Below, piece by piece: positions 8,801 to 16,079 of a stretch of 64,000 nt of DNA. Position numbers and translations under genes: made by a program. The stretch spans positions 186,001-250,000 of the forward strand of contig NZ_CP136136.1 of the NCBI RefSeq assembly GCF_038024875.1. Reading direction: 5' to 3'. The notes under the pieces are model-generated. The model was not told where the DNA came from. It did not search any database and was given only the letters and a program-made list of their open reading frames with translations. This stretch comes from Gordonia rubripertincta. Lineage in GTDB: Bacteria > Actinomycetota > Actinomycetes > Mycobacteriales > Mycobacteriaceae. Within the stretch, counting starts at the first letter, position 1. Every line of letters begins with the position of its first letter.

Positions 8801-11275
8801 GTTGGCGACCGCCCGATGCGAGATGGTGACGCCCTTGGGCCTACCGGTCGAGCCGGAGGTGAACAGCGTGTAGGCGGCGTCGTCGGGACGCAGTGTGGCA
8901 AGTCGTTCGGAGGTCGACAACGGCGTCGCGTCGGCGGGCAGCGGCGCATCGGCGTCGAGTTCGATGATCGGCGACCGCCCGTCGAGCACGTCGAGAACCT
9001 CGACGGGCCGGTGTGCCTTCTCCACGAGGACGGGTCCGATCCCGGCGGTCTCGACCATGTACCGCGCGCGGTCGGCCGGGGTGTCGGGATCGATGGGGAC
9101 GTACTGGCCACCCGCCGCCATGATGGCGTGCACCGCGATGACGGTGCCGGCAGACCGGCGCATGATGACACCGACAGCCGTGTTCGGACCGACGCCCTCG
9201 GCGATCAAGGTACGTGCGACCGCGGCGATGCGGAGTCCGAAGTCGCGGTAGGTCAACGTGCGTTCGCCGGTGACGAGCGCGATCGACTGCGCGGAGTCGG
9301 CCACGCGGGCACCGACGAGATCGGCGATCGTCTCCTCCGCGTCGGACGCCGTCGGACCGACGGATCCGGCGAGGAGTGCCTGATCCTGTTCGGCAGCGAG
9401 GAGTCGGATGTCGCCGACGGCGGCCTGCTCGGATGCGAGCATTCCGTCGAGCAGGCGGAGGAACCATCGCGACATCTCTTCGACGGTTCCCTGGTCGAAC
9501 AGATCGGTGGCGTAGGTCAGGATTCCCGACCAGTCCTCGTCGGCAGAACCGGTGGAGACGGTCAGGTTCAGGTCGACCTGGGCGGGGGCCTCGGTGATGG
9601 CCATCGGGGTGACCGTCAGACCGTCGACCGTGGCGGTGCCGGTGATGTCCGCACCGATCGGATCGACCGACAGGATGACCTGGACCAGAGGCGAGAAGGC
9701 TTCGGAGCGAACGGGGTTGACCGCATCGACCACCGATTCGAACGGCACATCCGCGTGCGCGAAGGCATCGAGGTCGTCGGCGCGGACGCGATCGAGAACA
9801 GCATCGAACCCGCTGGCGGAATCGATCTCGGTGCGCAGCACGAGGGTGTTGACGAACATGCCGACCATCGCGTCCAGCTCGCTCTGCCCGCGACCACCGA
9901 TCGGCGTACCGACCGCGATGTCATGGGTGCCGGTGAGCCGGGCGAGCAGGACTGCGAACGCCGCGTGCAAGACCATGAACCGCGTCGCGCCGTGCCGGGT
10001 GGCGATGGCGTCGACACGGCGGCCGATGTCGGCCGGGATGTCGAAGGTGAGCACGTCGCCGCGGTGGCTGGCGACGAGCGGCCGGGACCGGTCGGCGGGC
10101 AGTTCGAGGACATCCGGCAATCCCGCGAGTCGGTCTCGCCAGTAGGCGAGTTGTCCGCCGAGTACCGAATCCGAGTCCTCGGGTGCGCCGAGCACGTCGC
10201 GCTGCCAGAGTGCGTAGTCGGCGTACTGGATCTCGAGAGGCGCGAAATTCGGTGCCGCACCGCGGCTTCGGGCTTCGTAAGCGGCGAAGAGATCGGTTGC
10301 GAGCGGCTCGAACGACTGACCGTCGAAAGCTATGTGGTGGGCGACGAGGGCGAGGGTCGCCTGCCCGTCACCGGTGTGCAGCACGCGGGCACGCAGGGGC
10401 CACTCGTGCGCGACATCGAACCCGCATCGCATGTCGGCTGCGAGTTCGTCGGCAGAAGCCACGACCCGCCAATCCAGGCGCTCGGCGATGGCCGCGGGTG
10501 CGTCGATCTGCTGGTACGGCAGACCGTCGACGGCCGGGAAGGTCGTCCGAAGGATCTCGTGTCGGGCGACGACATCAGCGGTCGCCGTGCGCAGGAGATC
10601 GACGTCGATCTCGCCGGACAGGGTGAACACGGCCGGGATGTTGTATGTCGCCAGCTCCGGTTCCATCTGGTTGATGAACCACATGCGCTGCTGCGCGAAC
10701 GACAACGGAATCCGCTCCGGCCGGGACTCGACCGGCACCACCGGCGGCAGAGCAGGACGACGATCGGCCACCGCGGCAACCAACTCCCGCACCGACGGCG
10801 CATCGAACACATCACGAATACCGACCTGCACACCCAACGCATCCGACACCCGCGCCACCAAACGCATCGCCGACAACGAGTTACCCCCGAGGTCGAAGAA
10901 CGACTCGGTCACCGAAACACGCTCAACATCAAGCAAAGTCGCAAACACCGCCGCAACCCGCTCCTCAGCATCCGAAGCCGGAGCCACATACTCCACAGCC
11001 TCGAACACCGGCGCAGGCAACGCCTTACGATCCACCTTGCCCGACGAGGTCAACGGCATCACATCCAACCGCACCCACACCGACGGACGCATATACCCCG
11101 GCAACACCGACGCCACCGACCCAGCAACCACATCCACATCAACATCAGCCGGCGCCACATACCCCACCAACTGCTGCCCACCAGCAGACTCGGCCACCAC
11201 CGCCGCCGCATGCACCACACCCGGCGCCGCCGCCACCGCAGCCTCGACCTCACCCCAACTCCAACCGCTGACCAC
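1703..11275 (-). CDS. NRPS subunit 2, middle segment (A4 end-T-C-A5-T-C-A6-T-C-A7)
   Basis: This 3190-residue frame lies between two identical frameshifts. In order it holds the tail of A4; carrier T4 (LGGNSL, about 10880); C (HHIAFDG, about 10330); A5 (core FTSGSTGRPKG, about 8850); T5 (about 7710); C (HHIASDG, about 7160); A6 (core YTSGSTGRPKG, about 5690); T6 (about 4530); C (HHIASDG, about 3975); and A7 (about 2480), which ends in RGQRLELG then TGA. By-eye alignment to GrsA gives pocket codes A5 DALQFGLVYK (unassigned, weakly glycine-like), A6 DFWSVGMVHK (threonine type) and A7 DVWHFSLVDK (serine type). No epimerisation, methylation or oxidation domain is seen. The GTG at 11275 is a by-product of the frameshift. 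The natural gene very probably starts at 16079. Confidence 0.9.
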   Translation of the reverse strand: MVSGWSWGEVEAAVAAAPGVVHAAAVVAESAGGQQLVGYVAPADVDVDVVAGSVASVLPGYMRPSVWVRLDVMPLTSSGKVDRKALPAPVFEAVEYVAPASDAEERVAAVFATLLDVERVSVTESFFDLGGNSLSAMRLVARVSDALGVQVGIRDVFDAPSVRELVAAVADRRPALPPVVPVESRPERIPLSFAQQRMWFINQMEPELATYNIPAVFTLSGEIDVDLLRTATADVVARHEILRTTFPAVDGLPYQQIDAPAAIAERLDWRVVASADELAADMRCGFDVAHEWPLRARVLHTGDGQATLALVAHHIAFDGQSFEPLATDLFAAYEARSRGAAPNFAPLEIQYADYALWQRDVLGAPEDSDSVLGGQLAYWRDRLAGLPDVLELPADRSRPLVASHRGDVLTFDIPADIGRRVDAIATRHGATRFMVLHAAFAVLLARLTGTHDIAVGTPIGGRGQSELDAMVGMFVNTLVLRTEIDSASGFDAVLDRVRADDLDAFAHADVPFESVVDAVNPVRSEAFSPLVQVILSVDPIGADITGTATVDGLTVTPMAITEAPAQVDLNLTVSTGSADEDWSGILTYATDLFDQGTVEEMSRWFLRLLDGMLASEQAAVGDIRLLAAEQDQALLAGSVGPTASDAEETIADLVGARVADSAQSIALVTGERTLTYRDFGLRIAAVARTLIAEGVGPNTAVGVIMRRSAGTVIAVHAIMAAGGQYVPIDPDTPADRARYMVETAGIGPVLVEKAHRPVEVLDVLDGRSPIIELDADAPLPADATPLSTSERLATLRPDDAAYTLFTSGSTGRPKGVTISHRAVANFVAWFDSLIPAGPQRLLFKTPHTFDASVLELFWPLTAGQTMVIADAEGHRDPDYLADVMAETGVTIAQFVPSLLSVFLDVVDRPDLLTGLQVLFSGGEALPPAVLRRFAERVPHARVVNLFGPTEAAVYTMSSALDEPVDVVPIGRPMPNTAAYVLDDRLHPVPDGVAGELYLGGVQSARGYAARPDLTAERFVADPFGAPGARLYRTGDLVRRRRTGELDYLGRTDFQVKLRGQRLELGEVESAIADAPGVVHAAARVVAGPAGDQLVGYVAPATVDLDAVRASLADALAEYMRPTAWVLLDEMPLNSAGKVDRRSLPEPELGDAEYVAPASEAEEVIAGVFAGLLGVEQVSVTQSFFDLGGNSLSAMRLTSRVSDALGVQVGIRDVFDAPSVRELAAAVAHRAAALPPVVRVEPRPVRVPLSFAQQRMWFINQLDSSSGMYNVPLVLRVSGALDVVALRAAVVDVVARHETLRTTFPSADGEPFQFVHDVEEIAGRLDWRQVESVAEVESAVAGGFSLDRDWPVRVRLWAAAPGEHVVAVVMHHIASDGESLSPLVSDLVSAYLARSSSGSPTFAPLDVQYADFALWQREVLGSPDDPSSVVGRQLGFWTEQLAGLPDVLELPTDRPRPQVASGRGVRTAFEVPGAVTERVRRVADAHGVTPFMVLHAALAVTLSRLSGTDDIAIGTPIAGRGQQGLDPLVGMFVNTLVLRTDVGAGRSFVELLDHVHTVDVDAFANADVPFEAVVDAVDPVRSGAFAPLAQVMLVATPVDADVSRPVQFGDLEFAPVVTDEVPAQRDLTVYVEFGANGGWSASVVAATDLFDVSSVRRMADRFVRVLDVLSADPSMAVGDVDLLSVDERAALAQLPVPVTQTANSGRTLVELFADSVAAHRDLVAVSASGRSLSYAELDARSDAVAAGLIVRGVSAGDLVGIATARSVDLMASILGVLKAGAGYLPLDLGNPVERLSFIVADAEVSVVIGDASSADHALWAGLPGSAQVVDIEDLVADQVSDGWVPVRVPADARAYVIYTSGSTGRPKGVEITHRDVVTLMDTAAADFEFSASDVWTMFHSYAFDFSVWEMWGPLLTGARLLIVDRELARDPRAFLDVLATERVTVLSQTPSAFYQLIDARRDDDRDLALRYVVFGGEALSFDQVRRWFDENPSDSAQLVNMYGITETTVHVSFRALDRDLVSGTDASLIGRPLASLGIHILDDRLYPVPDGVPGEMYVTGGQLAAGYLKRPGLSATRFVANPFAAGGSRMYRTGDRARRVGADIEYLGRGDAQVQLRGFRIEFGEIEAALLAAMPTASAAAARVITDAVRGDQLVGYLVLGADADVDAAQVRSAMAEHVPGYMVPDAVVAVERLPLNHNGKLDRNALQAPEFAETEYVAPASPAEESVAAVYAELLGLEQVSVTESFFDLGGNSLLAARLAARVSAALGAEVSVRDVFDASSVRSLVMATSDAAPALPPIVRVAPRPGRVPLSFAQQRMWFINQLEPSSGMYNIPALLRVSGALDVDALHAALGDVLARHEVLRTTFPSADGEPYQLVHAVDEIAERLDWRQVGSISDIEAAVSGGFALERGWPLRARVWECEPGEHVVAVVMHHIASDGESLTPLVTDLVTAYVARSSGEPPAFAPLDVQYADFALWQRDVLGSPDDAESVVGRQLAYWSEKLAGLPDVLELPADRPRPAVASGRGVRTAFDIPSTVTERVQQVADAHGVTPFMVLHAALAVTLSRLSGTNDIAIGTPIAGRGREALDPLIGMFVNTLVLRTDVDTASSFTQLLDRVHTVDVDAFANADVPFEAVVDAVNPVRSEAFAPLAQVMLVAAPRTAGVPRAIELGDLEFAPVVTDEVPAQRDLTVNIEIGGTGAWTGSIVAAADLFDVETVDVFASRLVSVLDGLTAAPGSVVGDVALLSAAEDESVRALESGSSVVDSAAFAGVGSLADGLSRAVAADPGRDALVFGDRTVSFGEFGARVWGLARELISVGVGPDVAVAVVIPRSVELLVAVHAVVAAGGQYVPVDPEAPADRVGYMLATSGASVVLVAEGLPVPSVVAGVDGVVVLGVDASGSFDAGVGPVSDVDRLAPLGVDDALYTLFTSGSTGRPKGVTVSHRSVLNRLAWMDAWYPVSGSDRLLQKTPVTFDVSVWELFWPLVSGVPLVIAEPGRHGDPEYLREVIVGNGVSVVHFVPSMLSAFVDVLGDRLGELSSLKHVFASGEALAPAVADGLLSRLPGVGLHNLYGPTEAAVDVTAYSVRAGDVVVPIGSPVPNTVTRVLDSRLARVPVGVPGELYLGGVQVARGYAARPDLTAERFVADPFGGPGERLYRTGDLVRWNVSGELEYLGRTDFQVKLRGQRLELG

Positions 11276-12444
11276 GCAACTTCACCTGGAAATCGGTACG
11301 CCCCAAATACTCCAACTCACCCGAAACATTCCACCGCACCAAATCCCCAGTCCGATACAACCGCTCCCCCGGCCCACCGAACGGATCCGCAACAAAACGC
11401 TCCGCAGTCAGATCCGGCCGCGCCGCATACCCCCGCGCCACCTGCACACCACCGAGATACAACTCACCCGGAACACCCACCGGAACCCGCGCCAACCGCG
11501 AATCCAACACCCGCGTCACCGTATTGGGCACCGGCGAACCAATCGGCACCACCACATCACCAGCCCGCACCGAATACGCCGTCACATCCACCGCAGCCTC
11601 AGTCGGCCCATACAAATTGTGCAGACCCACACCCGGCAACCGCGACAACAACCCATCCGCCACCGCCGGCGCCAACGCCTCACCCGAAGCAAACACATGC
11701 TTCAACGACGACAACTCGCCCAACCGATCACCCAACACATCAACAAACGCCGACAACATCGACGGCACAAAATGCACCACCGACACCCCGTTGCCGACAA
11801 TCACCTCACGCAAATACTCCGGATCCCCATGACGCCCCGGCTCCGCAATCACCAACGGAACACCAGACACCAACGGCCAGAACAACTCCCACACCGACAC
11901 ATCAAAAGTCACCGGCGTCTTCTGCAACAACCGATCCGACCCCGACACCGGATACCACGCATCCATCCACGCCAACCGATTCAGCACCGACCGATGCGAC
12001 ACCGTCACACCCTTCGGCCGCCCCGTCGACCCCGACGTGAACAACGTGTACAACGCATCATCAACACCCAACGGCGCCAACCGATCCACATCCGACACCG
12101 GCCCCACACCAGCATCAAACGAACCCGACGCATCCACCCCCAACACCACAACACCATCAACACCAGCCACCACCGACGGCACCGGCAACCCCTCAGCCAC
12201 CAACACCACCGACGCACCCGACGTCGCCAACATGTACCCCACACGATCAGCAGGCGCCTCCGGATCCACCGGCACATACTGCCCACCAGCAGCAACCACC
12301 GCATGAACCGCCACCAACAACTCCACCGACCGCGGAATCACCACAGCAACAGCAACATCCGGCCCCACACCAACCGAAATCAACTCACGCGCCAACCCCC
12401 ACACCCGAGCACCGAACTCACCAAACGACACCGTCCGATCCCCG
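10760..12444. repeat. 1685-bp internal NRPS repeat, right copy (serine A domain)
   Basis: This is the direct-orientation partner of 1213-2897, covering A4 and the following carrier domain, with the identical extra base in the C-tract 11253-11256. Such identity inside a gene points to recent module duplication or gene conversion. It also makes the region vulnerable to assembly or consensus error. Confidence 0.95.
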
Positions 12445-15400
12445 TGGATCAGTGCGGCGTCCCCGTGGTGCTCCGACACGGCATGCGCCAGCCCGTCCGC
12501 AAGCGACCGAAGAGCGTCGAACGTGGTCGAATCCGTTGTCGACAAACCATCCTCGAGGGCTGCGACAGTCTGTGCCTCATCGTCGGAGAACAGGGGCGCG
12601 TCTCCGACGGGCATCCGTGGCGTCGAGGTCAGGGCATCGAGCACCCGGACGAACCGCCGCCCGATCAGCTCGGCCGTCGCCGGATCGAACAGATCCGTGG
12701 CGAAGGTGACCGTGCCGGACCACCCGCCGGAGTCGAGGGAGTTCAGGCCGACCGTGAGGTCGTACTGGGCCGGGATGACCGGCGGATCGATCTCGGTGAA
12801 CTGCAGTCCGCCGATCGTCGCGTCCAGCTTGTGGGCCGAACGGGCGGGATCGAACGACAGCATCACCTGCGCGAGCGGTGCGAACGCCTCGCTGCGCACC
12901 GGAGCAAGGGTTTCGACGAGCGTCTCGAACGGGACGTCGCCGTTGGCGAAGGCGTCCAGGTCGGCAGCACGGACCTCGTCGAGGAAGTCGAGGAAGGGCA
13001 CGGCGGGGTCGACACCGGTGCGGAGCACCAGCGTGTTGACGAACATGCCGATGAGCGGCTCGACCACCGCATGGGTGCGACCCGCGATCGGGGTCGCGAT
13101 GGCCACGTCGTCGGTCGCCGCCATCCGTGACAGCAGCACAGCGAGTGCGGCGTGGGCGACCATGAACGGTGTGGCGCCGCTGATCCGGGCGATCTCCTCG
13201 ACCCGGTCGACCACCTCGGCGGGCACATCGAAAGCGATCCGGTCGCCGCGGTTTGTCGCGACGCGGGGACGTTCGCGGTCGGCGGGCAGGTCGATGACGT
13301 CGGGCAGGTCCGCCAGACGGTCGGTCCAGAAGCGGAGCTGACCGGCCACCAGCGAAGCCGGGTCGGCGGTGTCGCCGAGGACACGATGCTGCCAGAGTGC
13401 GTAATCGGCGAATTGCACTGCGAGCGGGGCGAATTCGGGCGAGCGAGAATCAACCCGCGCGGTGTAGGCGGTGAGGAGGTCGGCGACAAGGGGCCGCATC
13501 GACTCGCCGTCGGCCGCGATGTGGTGGACCACCACGCCCAGGATGGTTTCGCCGGTACCGTTGCGCAGCACGGCAACTCGGATCGGTGTCTGCGTGGTGA
13601 CGTCGAAGCCTGCGGAGACCGCGGACTCGAAGACCTCCGACGAGTCGGTGACCAGCCAGTCGAGAACCGATTCGGCCTCCGCGAGCGGCATGACCACCTG
13701 GCCGGGCCGCCCGTCGGTGGCCGGGAAGACTGTTCGCAGGACATCCTGACGGGCGATGAGATCGACGACGGCGGCACGCAGCGCATCGACGTCGAGATCG
13801 CCGCTGATACGGAGCAGGACCGGGATGTTGTACGTCGGCAGCGTCGGGTCGAACTGGTTGATGAACCACATCCGCTGCTGCGAGAACGACAGCGGGATGA
13901 CATCCGGACGGGGATCGACCGGAGTGATCGGGTCGAGTCCGGGAGCCGCGTCCTTCACCCTGGCAGCCAGGCCGCGGACGGTGGGCGCCTCGAAGAGATC
14001 GCGCATGTTGAGGTCGACATTGAGGACCTCGCATGCCCGGCCCACGATCTGCGCGGCGACCAGCGAGTTGCCGCCCACGTCGAACACGGACTCGGTGACG
14101 CTGATGTCCTCGAGCCCCAGAACGGCGGTGAACACGTCGACGAGCGCACGTTCGGTGTCGTCGGCCGGCGGCTCGTACTCGGCCCTGGCCTCGATCACCG
14201 GCTTGGGCAACGCTTTCCGGTCGAGCTTGCCGTTCACGTTCAGCGGCAGCTGATCGAGGACCATGATGACGTCAGGGACCATGTAGTCGGGCACCTTGGC
14301 CGCGACCGCGGCCTTGACGTCCAACCCGTCGATCTCGCCACCGTCGGCTGCCGCGCCGACGACATAGCCCACGAGCTGCGCGGTATAGCCTTCACGCTCG
14401 TAGATCGTTGCGGCAGCGGCATTCACGCCGGTGTGGGTGAGCAGCGCCGCCTCCACCTCTCCGAGTTCGATGCGGAAACCACGCAGCTTCACCTGGCTGT
14501 CGCTGCGACCGATGAACTCCAGCGACCCGTTGCGGATGACCGCGACGTCGCCCGTCTGGTATATCCGGGAACCCTCGGGACCGAACGGGTCGGCGACGAA
14601 GCGGGTTGCGTTGAGCGCGAACCGACCCGAGTAACCGCGGGAGAGCTGGTCACCGGAGATGTACAGGTCACCCGGGACCCCATCGGGCACCTTGCGCAGC
14701 CGGCTGTCGAGTACGTAGGTGCGCGTGCCCTCGATCGGCGTGCCGATGTCGCTGGCGTTGGTGGACGCCACGAACTCCGGCGTGAGGATTCGCCGGGTCG
14801 TGTACACGGTCGTCTCTGTCGGGCCGTACATGTTGTTCAGCTGCGGCCCGTCGTTCCCGTCGAGGGCCCGGCGGTCGGTGTGCCAGCGTCGCACCTGTTC
14901 GAAGTCGAGCGCCTCACCGGCGAAGATCATGTACCGGATGCTCTGTGACAGAGCGCCGTTCGCAGGCGGACGGACCGCACCGGCGAGCTGGTAGAAGGCC
15001 GACGGGGTCAGGTTCACGACGGTGACCTGTTCCCGTTCGAGGACGCCGACGAAGTCCGCCGGCGAACGGGTGGTCATGTAGTCGAGCACGACGAGTCGTC
15101 CGCCGAAGGACAACGCGGCCCAGATCTCACCGACCGACACGTCGAATGCGTACGACTGGAACATCGTCCAGACGTCGTTCTCGGAGAACTCGTACTGCCG
15201 GCCCATGGCCGAGAGCAGGGCCACCACACCGCCGTGCGTGACCACGACACCCTTGGGTTTTCCGGTCGACCCGGAGGTGTACATGACATACGCGGGGTGT
15301 CGCGGGTCGATGATCTCGGGAAGTGGCGCGGAGCCACCTGAGGCGTCATCGGCACGGGAGACCACCTCGGCGACCGTGGACAGCGGCGCGTCGAGTTCGG

Positions 15401-16079
15401 CCCACTCGTGGGTGGTGTCGGCGTCGGTGAGCACCACCACCGGATGTGCGTCGTCGACGATCGCCCCGAGCCGATCGAGTGGGTGCGACCGGTCCAGGGG
15501 CAGATAGGCCGCGCAGGACTTCAGGACCCCGAGCAGCGCGATGATCAGCTCGGCGTCGCGAGGCAGGGCAACGCCGACCAGGGTCTCCGGCCCGGCCCCG
15601 GACGCACGTAGACCGCGTGCGACGGCATCGGACCGGGCGTCGAGCTCGGCGTATGTCAGCGAGGCGCCCTCGAGATCGGTGAGTGCCGTCCGGTCGGCGA
15701 ACCGGTGTGCCGACGAGCGGAACAGACCCGGCACCGAGCCCCAGTCCCGGGTACCGGCCAGATCACAGGCAACCGCGCGAATGTTCTCGATCGCCCGACC
15801 GGTGACCGACGCGATCTGGTCGGGCGCCAGACCGGCGAGATCGAGCTGTCCGGTGACCGCCGCTCCCACGGCCGCCTCGGTGTCGATCCCCTGTGCGGCG
15901 AGCACGCCTGCCGTCATCGACACCGTTGCATTCAGGGCGGCGAATGCGACGGGTCCGGCCTTGCCGTCGAACGCGGTCTCCTGTGGGGCGACCGAGGCGG
16001 CGTAGGCGATCAGGTGCAGGGTGGACGGCCGAGCGCCCCAACCACGCGAGATGTCAGCGGCGTCAGAGTCGACGGTCAC
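11250..16079 (-). CDS. NRPS subunit 2, first segment (A3-T-C-A4)
   Basis: This segment encodes the start of the second NRPS protein (1609 residues to the TGA at 11250). Its GTG start overlaps the TGA of NRPS subunit 1 (GTGA), so translation is probably coupled. After about 100 residues that look like a degenerate A-domain N-terminus come A3 (core YTSGSTGKPKG, about 15270), T3 (VGGNSL, about 14070), C (HHIAADG, about 13520) and A4 (about 12025). The pocket code read by eye for A3 is DVGNIAMVYK (unassigned). For A4 it is DVWHFSLVDK (serine type). The frame stops inside A4, just after RGQRLELG, because of one extra base in the C-tract 11253-11256. A5 reads LELGEVE without interruption at the same place. 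Confidence 0.9.
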   Translation of the reverse strand: MTVDSDAADISRGWGARPSTLHLIAYAASVAPQETAFDGKAGPVAFAALNATVSMTAGVLAAQGIDTEAAVGAAVTGQLDLAGLAPDQIASVTGRAIENIRAVACDLAGTRDWGSVPGLFRSSAHRFADRTALTDLEGASLTYAELDARSDAVARGLRASGAGPETLVGVALPRDAELIIALLGVLKSCAAYLPLDRSHPLDRLGAIVDDAHPVVVLTDADTTHEWAELDAPLSTVAEVVSRADDASGGSAPLPEIIDPRHPAYVMYTSGSTGKPKGVVVTHGGVVALLSAMGRQYEFSENDVWTMFQSYAFDVSVGEIWAALSFGGRLVVLDYMTTRSPADFVGVLEREQVTVVNLTPSAFYQLAGAVRPPANGALSQSIRYMIFAGEALDFEQVRRWHTDRRALDGNDGPQLNNMYGPTETTVYTTRRILTPEFVASTNASDIGTPIEGTRTYVLDSRLRKVPDGVPGDLYISGDQLSRGYSGRFALNATRFVADPFGPEGSRIYQTGDVAVIRNGSLEFIGRSDSQVKLRGFRIELGEVEAALLTHTGVNAAAATIYEREGYTAQLVGYVVGAAADGGEIDGLDVKAAVAAKVPDYMVPDVIMVLDQLPLNVNGKLDRKALPKPVIEARAEYEPPADDTERALVDVFTAVLGLEDISVTESVFDVGGNSLVAAQIVGRACEVLNVDLNMRDLFEAPTVRGLAARVKDAAPGLDPITPVDPRPDVIPLSFSQQRMWFINQFDPTLPTYNIPVLLRISGDLDVDALRAAVVDLIARQDVLRTVFPATDGRPGQVVMPLAEAESVLDWLVTDSSEVFESAVSAGFDVTTQTPIRVAVLRNGTGETILGVVVHHIAADGESMRPLVADLLTAYTARVDSRSPEFAPLAVQFADYALWQHRVLGDTADPASLVAGQLRFWTDRLADLPDVIDLPADRERPRVATNRGDRIAFDVPAEVVDRVEEIARISGATPFMVAHAALAVLLSRMAATDDVAIATPIAGRTHAVVEPLIGMFVNTLVLRTGVDPAVPFLDFLDEVRAADLDAFANGDVPFETLVETLAPVRSEAFAPLAQVMLSFDPARSAHKLDATIGGLQFTEIDPPVIPAQYDLTVGLNSLDSGGWSGTVTFATDLFDPATAELIGRRFVRVLDALTSTPRMPVGDAPLFSDDEAQTVAALEDGLSTTDSTTFDALRSLADGLAHAVSEHHGDAALIHGDRTVSFGEFGARVWGLARELISVGVGPDVAVAVVIPRSVELLVAVHAVVAAGGQYVPVDPEAPADRVGYMLATSGASVVLVAEGLPVPSVVAGVDGVVVLGVDASGSFDAGVGPVSDVDRLAPLGVDDALYTLFTSGSTGRPKGVTVSHRSVLNRLAWMDAWYPVSGSDRLLQKTPVTFDVSVWELFWPLVSGVPLVIAEPGRHGDPEYLREVIVGNGVSVVHFVPSMLSAFVDVLGDRLGELSSLKHVFASGEALAPAVADGLLSRLPGVGLHNLYGPTEAAVDVTAYSVRAGDVVVPIGSPVPNTVTRVLDSRLARVPVGVPGELYLGGVQVARGYAARPDLTAERFVADPFGGPGERLYRTGDLVRWNVSGELEYLGRTDFQVKLRGQRLELG

